Assembly: GCA_948579315.1 (NCBI GenBank) | Contig: CAPAOL010000002.1 | Location: forward strand, 1 to 64,000 | Length of the DNA: 64,000 bases | DNA from: an uncultured Phocaeicola sp. | GTDB taxonomy: Bacteria; Bacteroidota; Bacteroidia; Bacteroidales; Bacteroidaceae | Direction: 5' to 3' | Made by a program: the position numbers and the translations under genes | The notes under the pieces: model-generated | What the model was told of the DNA's origin: nothing | Seen by the model: the letters and a program-made list of their open reading frames with translations, nothing else | The model's database searches: none | Part shown: one piece after another, positions 1 through 8,063 of the stretch | Numbering within the stretch: position 1 is the first letter of the stretch | Layout of the letters: every line of letters starts with the position of its first letter

Positions 1-57
1 CCTATCATCTTCATATGCCATCTTATTTTTTAGAGACATTTACTGAATATCCCTAGA
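1..57 (-). terminator. Partial terminator module downstream of the GH29 gene
   Basis: Bases 9-21 read CTTCATATGCCAT, one arm of a hairpin whose other arm lies before the window. About 50 bases here match 48715-48764, where the same arm belongs to a complete 13-bp stem with a U-tract on the minus strand. The fucosidase gene is transcribed toward this site, so it is probably its terminator. The call rests on the second copy because only half of the structure is visible here. Confidence 0.55.
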
Positions 58-131
58 ATACATTTTCTCTCTTTTTCTAAAGAAATTCTTGTTTTTCCAT
101 AAAAGACGCTTGTTTAAAGATGAATGCTATT

Positions 132-1457
132 TTATTGTTTAATGACTAATTCTATTACATAATCTATGTCATCAGGTACTTGAGGCAGTTTTATAAATAT
201 GCCGTCTTTCTCCTGTTTGAAAGAAAGTGGAGTTTTGGAAATGAACTGTATTGCTTTCTTTACTTTTGCCTTCAGAGGTATATAAAGTGCATCATCCTGC
301 AAATCTAGTATATGGATGAATAAACGGTCACCTTTGCGAGTTGATACCCCCCATGTATGAGGAACTACATCACCACCACGGGTTCCATAAATCGTTTCTC
401 CATATTGATTCATCCATTTACCCACCTGTTTTAGATGTTCTACAGCTGTAGCAGGTAATTCTCCGTTGGGTTGAGGTCCAATATTCATTAGCAAATTTGC
501 ATTTTTTCCAGCTGCCTTAACCAAATAGTGTATCAATTCTTTAGGGGATTTGTAATTTTGGTCTTCAATTCTGTAGCCCCACATTCCGTTCATTGTTTCA
601 CAAGTTTCTAAAGGGAGTTCACTTATTCCTTGTCCTGCTGAAAAACCGGCTTTGTTTTCACCGGGCAAATCACGTTCGAACATTTGGAAATCTTCTCCTG
701 CATAAGGAGTTCGGTGATGATTGTTACCTATTAGACAGGATGGTTGCAGTTTATGAATTAATGCGTATTGTTCTTCCAGTTGCCAATTGAAGTTGGTAGG
801 TTGATCCCAAATACCATCAAACCAAATGGCACCGACAGGACCATAGTTAGTCAAAAGTTCGGTCAGCTGTTTATTCATAAACTTGTAGTAACTTGCCCAG
901 TTTCCATGTCCTTTGGGACGTCCTGTTCCATGTCCGGTGTTTCCTTCCGGATAGTCGTCACGAAACCAATCCAAATGCGAATAATAAAAATGGAGTTTGA
1001 TGCCTTGTTTTTGACATTCTTCTGCCAGTTCTTTTAGTATGTCTCGTTTGAAAGGGGTGGCATCTACGATATTAAAATCGGATTCTTTTGTATCAAACAT
1101 TGAGAAACTGTCATGGTGTCTACTGGTAATACAGATATATTTGGCTCCGGAGGTTTTGATGGCGGAAACCCATTCGGCAGCATCGAAGCGCGAAGGATAG
1201 AATCCGGATGCCAGTTTGGCGTATTCATTACGGTTGATGTTGTGAGTGTTCATATACCATTCTCCTTGGGCGGTCATACTGTAAATGCCCCAATGAAGGA
1301 ATATACCGAATTTATTATCTTGAAATTCCTGCCGTGCTTTTATATTTTCAGGAGTAGGTGTATAAATTTGATTGGAGGTTTGTGCGAAGGCTGAAGTTCC
1401 CGCCATTAATAACAAGGCTGCGCCTAATTTGATTTTTTGTGCTAATTTGTTTCTCAT
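132..1457 (-). CDS. Alpha-L-fucosidase, GH29 family, exported
   Basis: A 441-residue protein that should release alpha-linked L-fucose from glycans in the periplasm or at the cell surface. A signal peptide (charged start, hydrophobic core, cut near SAFA-Q) precedes a GH29 (beta/alpha)8 barrel. Family motifs are seen early (FGIFLHWGIYS, SRHHDSFSMFDT). The WFDG motif carries the expected catalytic nucleophile, Asp214. A short C-terminal beta domain follows. Length is normal for the compact bacterial GH29 type. It is a lone gene with no SusC/D beside it on this side, and its 3' flank matches the terminator module after the sulfatase gene at 48.7 kb. The exact fucoside linkage cannot be read from the sequence. 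Confidence 0.9.
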   Translation of the reverse strand: MRNKLAQKIKLGAALLLMAGTSAFAQTSNQIYTPTPENIKARQEFQDNKFGIFLHWGIYSMTAQGEWYMNTHNINRNEYAKLASGFYPSRFDAAEWVSAIKTSGAKYICITSRHHDSFSMFDTKESDFNIVDATPFKRDILKELAEECQKQGIKLHFYYSHLDWFRDDYPEGNTGHGTGRPKGHGNWASYYKFMNKQLTELLTNYGPVGAIWFDGIWDQPTNFNWQLEEQYALIHKLQPSCLIGNNHHRTPYAGEDFQMFERDLPGENKAGFSAGQGISELPLETCETMNGMWGYRIEDQNYKSPKELIHYLVKAAGKNANLLMNIGPQPNGELPATAVEHLKQVGKWMNQYGETIYGTRGGDVVPHTWGVSTRKGDRLFIHILDLQDDALYIPLKAKVKKAIQFISKTPLSFKQEKDGIFIKLPQVPDDIDYVIELVIKQ

Positions 1458-1615
1458 TGTTATTATAAATTTGTTTTGCGAAATATAGTTATACTCTTGG
1501 AATATTTAAAGCATTTTTTGAAAAATGTTGCACTGCGAATTGAGTTTTAATGGATTCTAGCTGGGGGTATGTAAAGAGTCTTTTTTGTTTATAAGGTATA
1601 AAAAGATGTTTTCTA

Positions 1616-1646
1616 TTGTTTGGAAATTAATCATTCTATACCTTTG
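1616..1646 (+). promoter_or_regulatory. Bacteroides-type promoter for the COG0523 gene
   Basis: TACCTTTG at 1639-1646 fits the -7 consensus TAnnTTTG, and TTG at 1616-1618 lies 20 bases upstream as the -33 element. Transcription would begin near 1652. That rules out the upstream in-frame ATG at 1585 and selects 1669 as the start codon. Confidence 0.6.
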
Positions 1647-1668
1647 TGAAAGTAATATTGAATTTTAT

Positions 1669-2829
1669 ATGAGAGTAAAAGAAATTCCTATACTGCTTTT
1701 GACCGGTTATCTGGGCAGTGGAAAAACGACATTAGTGAACCATATTCTTTCTAATAAACGTGGTATTAAGTTTGCGGTTATTGTCAATGATATCGGTGAG
1801 GTGAATATTGATGCCGACCTCATACAGAAGGGGGGGATTGTAGGAAAGAAAGACGAAAGCTTGGTAGCACTTCAGAACGGTTGTATCTGTTGTACTTTGA
1901 AGATGGATTTGGTGGAGCAGATAGATGATATTATGAAGCAGGAGCGTTTTGATTACATTGTGATTGAGGCAAGTGGGGTTTGTGAACCAGCTCCTATCGC
2001 ACAGACTATTTGTTCTATTTCAAGTATGGGGAATACGTACGGGGGATGTCGTTTGGATTGTATTGTGACTGTGGTAGATGCCTTGCGTCTGCAAAGTGAG
2101 TTTTCTTGTGGCAACGATTTGACCTGTAAGGGTATTGACGAAGAGGATATTGAAAATTTGATTATTCAACAGATTGAATTTTGTAATGTTGTATTGTTGA
2201 ATAAGGCCTCGGAAGTGAAACGTGACGAATTGGAACGTATCAAACAGATTATCCGTACATTGCAACCTGCAGCTGAAATAATAGAATGTGATTATGCTGA
2301 TGCAGATTTGGATAAGATAATCTATACTGAAGCATTTGACTTTGAACGTACTGCCACTTCTGCCGGTTGGATACGTGGAATAGAGAGTGCCCTTACGGAA
2401 GAGCAGAAAAAAGAAGCGGAGGAGCATGCACACCATCATCATCATGAAGGTAGTGAAGTGGATGAATATGGCATCAGTACTTTTGTGTATTATCGTCGTC
2501 CGGCTTTTGATATCCATAAATTTGATCGTTTTGTATCCACCCAGTGGAGTCGTAATATTATTCGAGCAAAAGGAGTCTGTTATTTCAGCAATAATCGTGA
2601 TATGTCTTTTCTTTTTGAACAGGCCGGTGTGCAGAAAAAGTTGAAGGAAGCCGGTTTATGGTATGCTACGGCACCTGAAGAAGAACTGATAGAGGTAATG
2701 CGTCAGGAGCCGGGCTTATTGCGGGATTGGGATGATAAATATGGAGATCGTATGCAGAAAATAGTTTTTATCGGGCGACATCTTGATAAAGAAGAGTTGA
2801 TACGTGAACTTGATGAGTGTCTGGAATAG
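1669..2829 (+). CDS. COG0523 (G3E family, CobW-like) GTPase, probable metal chaperone
   Basis: A 386-residue cytoplasmic P-loop GTPase. Seen: Walker A GYLGSGKTT with Lys19; the CxCC metal site of the COG0523 subgroup, GCICC, with Cys72, Cys74 and Cys75; and a His-rich loop at about 253-259 (one Ala among six His) before the C-terminal CobW-C domain. Proteins of this family deliver metals such as zinc or cobalt to client enzymes; the metal and client here are unknown. The start at 1669 is chosen because the promoter lies inside the longer reading frame. The gene stands alone, followed by its own terminator. No zinc-responsive operator or metal enzyme is visible next to it, so zinc homeostasis is only the likeliest role. 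Confidence 0.82.
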   Translation: MRVKEIPILLLTGYLGSGKTTLVNHILSNKRGIKFAVIVNDIGEVNIDADLIQKGGIVGKKDESLVALQNGCICCTLKMDLVEQIDDIMKQERFDYIVIEASGVCEPAPIAQTICSISSMGNTYGGCRLDCIVTVVDALRLQSEFSCGNDLTCKGIDEEDIENLIIQQIEFCNVVLLNKASEVKRDELERIKQIIRTLQPAAEIIECDYADADLDKIIYTEAFDFERTATSAGWIRGIESALTEEQKKEAEEHAHHHHHEGSEVDEYGISTFVYYRRPAFDIHKFDRFVSTQWSRNIIRAKGVCYFSNNRDMSFLFEQAGVQKKLKEAGLWYATAPEEELIEVMRQEPGLLRDWDDKYGDRMQKIVFIGRHLDKEELIRELDECLE

Positions 2830-2843
2830 AATTTCATTTAGAT

Positions 2844-2882
2844 GGAGGTGTGTCGTAATGCACGATGCACCTTCTTTTTTAT
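2844..2882 (+). terminator. Intrinsic terminator after the COG0523 gene, also near an IS end
   Basis: Bases 2844-2856 pair with 2862-2874 (13 pairs, three of them G-U) around the loop AATGC, followed by TTTTTT. This is a good rho-independent terminator for the upstream gene. The hairpin resembles the palindromic sequence at 3371-3396 across the IS remnant, so it may be derived from an IS end. Confidence 0.7.
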
Positions 2883-2888
2883 TCATTA

Positions 2889-3446
2889 CTATACAACTCG
2901 GTGCATTTTCTTTAAGCTGCAATATTTTGATATGTGTTCGCAACATCTAAATATAGCTACTGTAAGCTCGTAAAACCGTTTAATCAGCCAATCTATACCT
3001 TCTTTAGCCATTTTTGCACACATCTTTTTTATATTGAAGGCAACGGCAAAGAAGGCAAAGTCCATGAAGACCTTATCCTTTCCAAAATGGCGGAAACGTT
3101 TGTAATTCATATTGTTTTTCATTTGTCCGAACACGGCTTCCGGTTCTATGCATCTCTGTCCTCTGTGTTTCAGTCCTTCCTTGGAACATAGCAACTCTTT
3201 AGCTTTCTGCCTGTATTTTCTGAGCCTGTGATTCAGTTCTATCGTCCTGTTTCCTTTTGCTTTAAAACAGCGGCATCGCAGGGGACAGCCTTCACGCCTG
3301 ACAACTCTGTACCGTGCATTTTCGCTGACATATCCGGATGCGGTTTTCACATGTCCGGTTCCTATTCTTTGAAGGTGTGTCAAAATGCACCCCTTCTTTC
3401 TTTTACGCACAAAGCCCCTGCTTGTGAAAGTCGGGGCTTTGTGCAT
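2889..3446 (-). pseudogene. IS1182-family transposase, C-terminal remnant
   Basis: A 185-codon reading frame whose last ~140 residues match the end of IS1182-type DDE transposases: a cysteine-bearing EGCPLRCRC segment, AKGNR, then RGQRCIEPEAVFGQMKNN, which carries the catalytic Glu. The N-terminal two thirds, with the first two Asp residues, are missing. The first ~30 residues read through a hairpin and are probably not part of the original protein. Similar palindromic sequences border the remnant (2844-2874 and 3371-3396), so it may be an internally deleted element that kept both ends. It cannot encode an active transposase. Confidence 0.8.
3407..3444. terminator. Stem-loop at the 3' end of the GH43-GH28 gene
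   Basis: GCACAAAGCCCC (3407-3418) pairs perfectly with 3433-3444 around a 14-base loop, only 4 bases beyond the stop codon of the minus-strand enzyme gene. No clear U-tract follows on either strand, so it may stabilise the 3' end or terminate weakly. Confidence 0.5.
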
Positions 3447-3448
3447 AA

Positions 3449-6322
3449 TTAGTATATATCCAGTGTTACACGTTTTTTGTGCTTTTCCGGATATTCCGGC
3501 AAGTTTCTTCCATTCACGGAAGTGTCTTTAAGGCGGATATTTTCCGCACACTTTAAGTAATAAGGATAAGCAGCTTTTCGTACATGGAAATGCTCTATTT
3601 CGATATTTCTTATGGGCTTTTCTTCATATCCATCCATAAAGATTGCATAGTGGTCGGAACAATCAGCTTTTACATTACTGATGCGGAAATTCTCATATTG
3701 AGAAGCATGTCTGCCACCTCGAAAACCGAAATAATTGGTTTCAAAACGGAGAATGGCTCCTTTTGAGCGTTCTATAGTAATATTGCTGACTTGTATATTA
3801 CGAATATATCCTCCTCTGTCACGGTTGGATTTAAAATAAAGGGCATTCTTTACTGTTCCGATTTGTATATTATCCATATATACGTTTTCCACGCCGCCTG
3901 ACATTTCACTGCCGATACATAAACCATTGCATTCAGACTGGAACAGACAATTACGTATGACGATGTTTTTTGAAGGGCGTCCTATTTCACGGCCGTCGGC
4001 GTCACGGCCTGCTTTGATAGCTATGGCATCATCTCCCGTGCGGAAAATGCATTTTTCTATTAATACATTGGAAGTTGATTCAGGATCACATCCATCATTA
4101 TTAGGATAGTGACTGTCAATGGTGATGCTTCGTACTATTACATTGTCACAGTATACAGGATGAATAGTCCAGAAAGGAGAATTCTTAATGGTGATACCTT
4201 CTACTAAAATGCGAGAACATCCCATGAATTGTATGCAAGAGGGACGTAGTATAGTACCTTTCCCAAAGATCCTTTCTGTGACAGGGATTAGTTTTTCTCC
4301 CATTTTACGCAGACGATTTCTGTCTGATACCTCTATCTGAGACCATGAAGCAAATTCCCGTCCTCCTTGGGCGTCTATGGTACCTTGTCCTGTAATGGCT
4401 ATATTAGTGGCATGTTTGGCATAAATCATGGGAGAATGTCCATATAGTTCCGTACCTTCCCAACGTGTCCATACTTCAGGAAGAAAGTCATCAGCCTTAC
4501 CGCTGAAAAGTAGATAGGCGTCTTTCTCTAAATGTAAATTGACATCACTTTTCAATACTAGATTTCCCTTTAAATAATAGATTCCTTTCGAAATTATAAC
4601 GTGTCCTCCGCCTGCCAAAGAACAAGAGTCTATTGCTCGCTGTATTAACTGGCGTGAATGACCTTTTTGGTTGGAAGCGGAATCAGGGCAGATCACTTTT
4701 ATTTTCTTATGCGGAAATGAAGTACGCGCTATATTGGAAATAATCTGTTCGGCTGCATTGTCTATTTTATTTTGAGGTCCGTCATGTTTGTATTTGAACC
4801 ATTGGAATGAAGCTGTTCCTGCTTCCTGTTCTTTGTTGTAACAATATAGTGCAATGCGGGCGCCTTTCCAAAAACCGAATGGAATAAAAAAGGAAGTTCC
4901 ATAAGGAATAAAACGTATATTATCTGTACTGTAGAAGTATTGGAACTTCTGATTGGTCATGTCGATAGATACACGTAGATAAATTTGGTTTCCGTTTGGG
5001 AAAGTTGTACTTATTTCTGTTGTATCATTGGATGTGTACAGATACTTTTGTCCTTTCTCCATCTTGATACCTAGAACATTATTTATTTTTCCCATGCAAG
5101 CTAATCCGCATCGTTGCCCATCAGCTATTTCTGTAAAATCCATAGCTATTGTAGCTTCACTTATATTCCCCATAATCTTTTGTGTCAGGGTGTTGCGTGC
5201 CAATCTGAAGGTTGAAGATTTCAATGCTTTCAGAGTGAGTGAACCTGGATGTGCCGATAAGGACCATGCGTGGTCTGTCGGATTATGATTAAACTGCCAT
5301 TGCAGTGATAGGTTGGGGGTAGAGAAATCATCATCTGTTTGCGGAGCGAATATGGTTTTGCTTTCAATGGGTTTCTGGCATACATATACAGGTTCTCCTA
5401 TTCCATTTCTATCAAAGTCTACTCCGATAACGGGCCAATCGTTTTCCCAATGCATGGGCTGAAGATGAACTACACGGCCTAAGGCATGATGATGTTGGAA
5501 ATGAAAAAAAGCCCATTGATCATCCGGAGTATCGACAATGGCTCCTTGATGAGGGCCGTTTATCGTAGTACTTCCTTGTTCCAATACTACTTTCTTTTCA
5601 TAAGGACCATATATATTTTTTGAGCGGAGGATAGTCTGCCATCCCGTACCTACTCCTCCTTCCGGAATAGAGAGATAATAGTAACCATCTTTTTTGAAAA
5701 TTTTTGTTCCTTCGGCTACAGGTCCAGTGTATACGGTCATTCCTTCATCAAGTAGACGTGTACCGTCTGCACTCATTTTATGAATAATGATAGGCCCGGC
5801 TCCATGACGGCTCCGGCCTAGGTATGCTTGACCATCTTCATCCCAAAAGGGGCAAGGGTCTTCCCATTTTTCTACTTTCTTAACTAAATGTAAAGGGCTC
5901 CAAGGACCTGAAGGATTGACAGCATTTGACATGAATAATCCTTCTTTGGGAGTACAGAAAAAGACCCAGAATTTGTTATCATGGTAACGAATTGAGGGTG
6001 CCCATGAACCTCCTGCATATTGTTGGTTGTTATCCCAGCCGGGAAAATCAAAATGGTGATAGATTTGGGAAATCAGTTTCCAATTGATCATATCTGAAGA
6101 TTCCAATACTTGCATTCCTAGAAAATGAAAGTCGGAAGCTATCATGTAATATTTATCTCTGACCCGGATAACGTCCGGGTCAGAGTAGTCAGCATTTAAA
6201 ATCGGATTTATGTATGTTCCATTGCCCTGATCTCCCCATTTACCGGGAGTACCTTGAGCTGACAAGACTAATACATTATTTATAAAGTATAGAAGAATAA
6301 GTAAAAAATTTTTCATCAGCAT
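3449..6322 (-). CDS. Two-domain pectin enzyme: GH43 glycosidase fused to GH28 polygalacturonase-like domain
   Basis: A 957-residue exported protein with two catalytic modules. Residues ~35-320 form a GH43 five-bladed propeller: likely base Asp48 in YSDPD, Asp155 in WEDPCPF, and general acid Glu204 in PVAEGTKIF. Residues ~330-520 look like the beta-sandwich often following GH43. Residues ~540-957 are a GH28 parallel beta-helix with NNDGCDPES and TGDDAIAIKAG. The predicted activity is arabinofuranosidase or xylosidase plus galacturonan hydrolysis on branched pectin. The usual GH28 GHG motif reads CNGLCIGSE, so the conserved His is replaced; the GH28 half may be altered or inactive. It is the third gene of the SusC-SusD operon, 10 bases after susD. 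Met3 is an alternative start. Confidence 0.85.
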   Translation of the reverse strand: MLMKNFLLILLYFINNVLVLSAQGTPGKWGDQGNGTYINPILNADYSDPDVIRVRDKYYMIASDFHFLGMQVLESSDMINWKLISQIYHHFDFPGWDNNQQYAGGSWAPSIRYHDNKFWVFFCTPKEGLFMSNAVNPSGPWSPLHLVKKVEKWEDPCPFWDEDGQAYLGRSRHGAGPIIIHKMSADGTRLLDEGMTVYTGPVAEGTKIFKKDGYYYLSIPEGGVGTGWQTILRSKNIYGPYEKKVVLEQGSTTINGPHQGAIVDTPDDQWAFFHFQHHHALGRVVHLQPMHWENDWPVIGVDFDRNGIGEPVYVCQKPIESKTIFAPQTDDDFSTPNLSLQWQFNHNPTDHAWSLSAHPGSLTLKALKSSTFRLARNTLTQKIMGNISEATIAMDFTEIADGQRCGLACMGKINNVLGIKMEKGQKYLYTSNDTTEISTTFPNGNQIYLRVSIDMTNQKFQYFYSTDNIRFIPYGTSFFIPFGFWKGARIALYCYNKEQEAGTASFQWFKYKHDGPQNKIDNAAEQIISNIARTSFPHKKIKVICPDSASNQKGHSRQLIQRAIDSCSLAGGGHVIISKGIYYLKGNLVLKSDVNLHLEKDAYLLFSGKADDFLPEVWTRWEGTELYGHSPMIYAKHATNIAITGQGTIDAQGGREFASWSQIEVSDRNRLRKMGEKLIPVTERIFGKGTILRPSCIQFMGCSRILVEGITIKNSPFWTIHPVYCDNVIVRSITIDSHYPNNDGCDPESTSNVLIEKCIFRTGDDAIAIKAGRDADGREIGRPSKNIVIRNCLFQSECNGLCIGSEMSGGVENVYMDNIQIGTVKNALYFKSNRDRGGYIRNIQVSNITIERSKGAILRFETNYFGFRGGRHASQYENFRISNVKADCSDHYAIFMDGYEEKPIRNIEIEHFHVRKAAYPYYLKCAENIRLKDTSVNGRNLPEYPEKHKKRVTLDIY

Positions 6323-6332
6323 GTTTTTTAAC

Positions 6333-8057
6333 TTAATAACCAGGGTTTTGTGTCACTTTAGCTTGATTCAAATCAATGGCAGCTTGTGGAATAGGACGAA
6401 GAATCTTGTATTTACCATCAGGGCCTATCATAGCAGATTCTTTTATGCCGTCTTCATTATATTTTGTGGCATATTCCACTAAAGTGTGAGTACGCTTCAA
6501 ATCTGTCCAACGGACATATTCTCCAGCTAATTCACGAGCACGTTCATCAAGAATAAAATCAATATTAATATCGTTGCTGGTGACAGTCATTTCTGTTGTG
6601 TATCCTTTACGAATAGTTCCTGGACGTTGACGAAGTTTATTGATCATTTGTGCAGCCTCTTCTGTTTTACCCATTTTTAAATAGGCTTCGGCGGCAATCA
6701 GATAGGTTTCTCCTAAGCGCGCTACTACCACATCATGCATGCTGCAAGTAGAATTACGGTTAGCAATAGAAGTTTCTGAATAATCATCAAATTTCTTGAT
6801 ACAAGCATTGCCGTAGTCTTGTGAACGACGGTCTTTGTATGTGGCTGGGGCACCGTTGGATGGAGCAATACCACCGTCTGCTATTGTTTTGCTTACCAGT
6901 GTATTCTTTTTAATTCCATAAGGATCGTCTGCTTTCCAGGCAGCGATATCTTCATCTGTAGCCCATGCTGGAGCATAATAATAAATGATAGAAGAACTAG
7001 TCGGTGCTGAGTAATAGTCGAAATAACTGGTATGGAATTCTAACATAAAAGTTTGTTCCAACCGTGCATCACCCCGACTATACATTTGCTGTAGACGTAG
7101 TGAAGGAGCAAAGCAACCGTCAATTGCCTTATTTCTTGGTTTTTCGGAACCACCTAAATAAGCTCCGAATTGGGCTTGTTGGTAGGAACCGTCTTTTACG
7201 GGATCTTCTACAGCAGCCGAATTAAACTGTATGCTCCAGAATATTTCATTGTTTTCTTCATTTTCTACGTCAAAAGCTTCTTCTATGGAGAGGAAAGGAA
7301 TTTCGCCATTAATTGCTTCCAAGGCATACTTAGCTGCATTTGCGAAGTCTGAATTTTGAGCTATATTTTCTTCTTGGGCTTCGTAATCAGTGCCATCTAG
7401 CCATCCACGAGTCAGATAGGTTTTGGCTAAGTAAAAGGTTGCTGCGCGTTTATTGGCACGTCCTACACCGGAGTTGGCACGTTCCATTAAATGGGATTCG
7501 GAAGAGGCTAGATACTCAAACTCTTCAATGATGAACTTATAAACATCTGCAAGACTGGCACGTTCATGACTCATTTCGGCATGGTCAAACATTTGTTTGT
7601 TCAAAGCTACAGGCCCGAACTGTTGCACTAGTTGGAAATAATACCATGCACGGATAAAACGTGCTTCGTCCACATATTGCAGTCGTACACTGGAATCTTC
7701 CGTTATGTCTCCATAAGATATAACGCTATTGGCTAGCTGAATACCTTTAAAACAACTTACATAGAAATTTTTTATAATGCCTTCATCTGCAGTGAAGGTA
7801 TATTGGCTCATGACTACTCCCTGTGACTTTCCGTCTGCATACAGGTCTGTTCCCGCTACGAATAATTGCGGTTGGGCATTATAAAGCTCTCGCAGTGTGG
7901 AGTAAGCGCTGTTAGTTAAACTGGCGAATCCTGCCGAAGTCTGATAAAATTCAGCTGATGGAACATTAGATTTGTTGTTTTGGTCAAGAAAATCCGAACA
8001 TCCTGAGAGAGTTGCCAATCCTAATGCCATAATGAAATATATTTTTTTCATAATCAT
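6333..8057 (-). CDS. SusD/RagB-family surface glycan-binding lipoprotein
   Basis: A 574-residue outer-membrane lipoprotein that should cap the adjacent SusC transporter and bind its oligosaccharide. The signal peptide ends in a lipobox (LSGC), followed by SDFLDQNN, typical of SusD starts. Tetratricopeptide-like helices run through the first half, and the C-terminal RagB/SusD domain includes ELAGEYVRWTDLKRT and ends in the usual NPGY. It starts 6 bases after susC and precedes the GH43-GH28 gene in one operon. The context points to a pectin-derived ligand, but SusD sequences do not reveal specificity. Met3 is an equally possible start. Confidence 0.93.
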   Translation of the reverse strand: MIMKKIYFIMALGLATLSGCSDFLDQNNKSNVPSAEFYQTSAGFASLTNSAYSTLRELYNAQPQLFVAGTDLYADGKSQGVVMSQYTFTADEGIIKNFYVSCFKGIQLANSVISYGDITEDSSVRLQYVDEARFIRAWYYFQLVQQFGPVALNKQMFDHAEMSHERASLADVYKFIIEEFEYLASSESHLMERANSGVGRANKRAATFYLAKTYLTRGWLDGTDYEAQEENIAQNSDFANAAKYALEAINGEIPFLSIEEAFDVENEENNEIFWSIQFNSAAVEDPVKDGSYQQAQFGAYLGGSEKPRNKAIDGCFAPSLRLQQMYSRGDARLEQTFMLEFHTSYFDYYSAPTSSSIIYYYAPAWATDEDIAAWKADDPYGIKKNTLVSKTIADGGIAPSNGAPATYKDRRSQDYGNACIKKFDDYSETSIANRNSTCSMHDVVVARLGETYLIAAEAYLKMGKTEEAAQMINKLRQRPGTIRKGYTTEMTVTSNDINIDFILDERARELAGEYVRWTDLKRTHTLVEYATKYNEDGIKESAMIGPDGKYKILRPIPQAAIDLNQAKVTQNPGY

Positions 8058-8063
8058 TTAATT

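Noticed and set aside
2424..2446. His-rich stretch as an affinity tag or cloning artefact
   Set aside because: It lies inside the protein in the usual place for a COG0523 metal loop and includes Ala and Glu.
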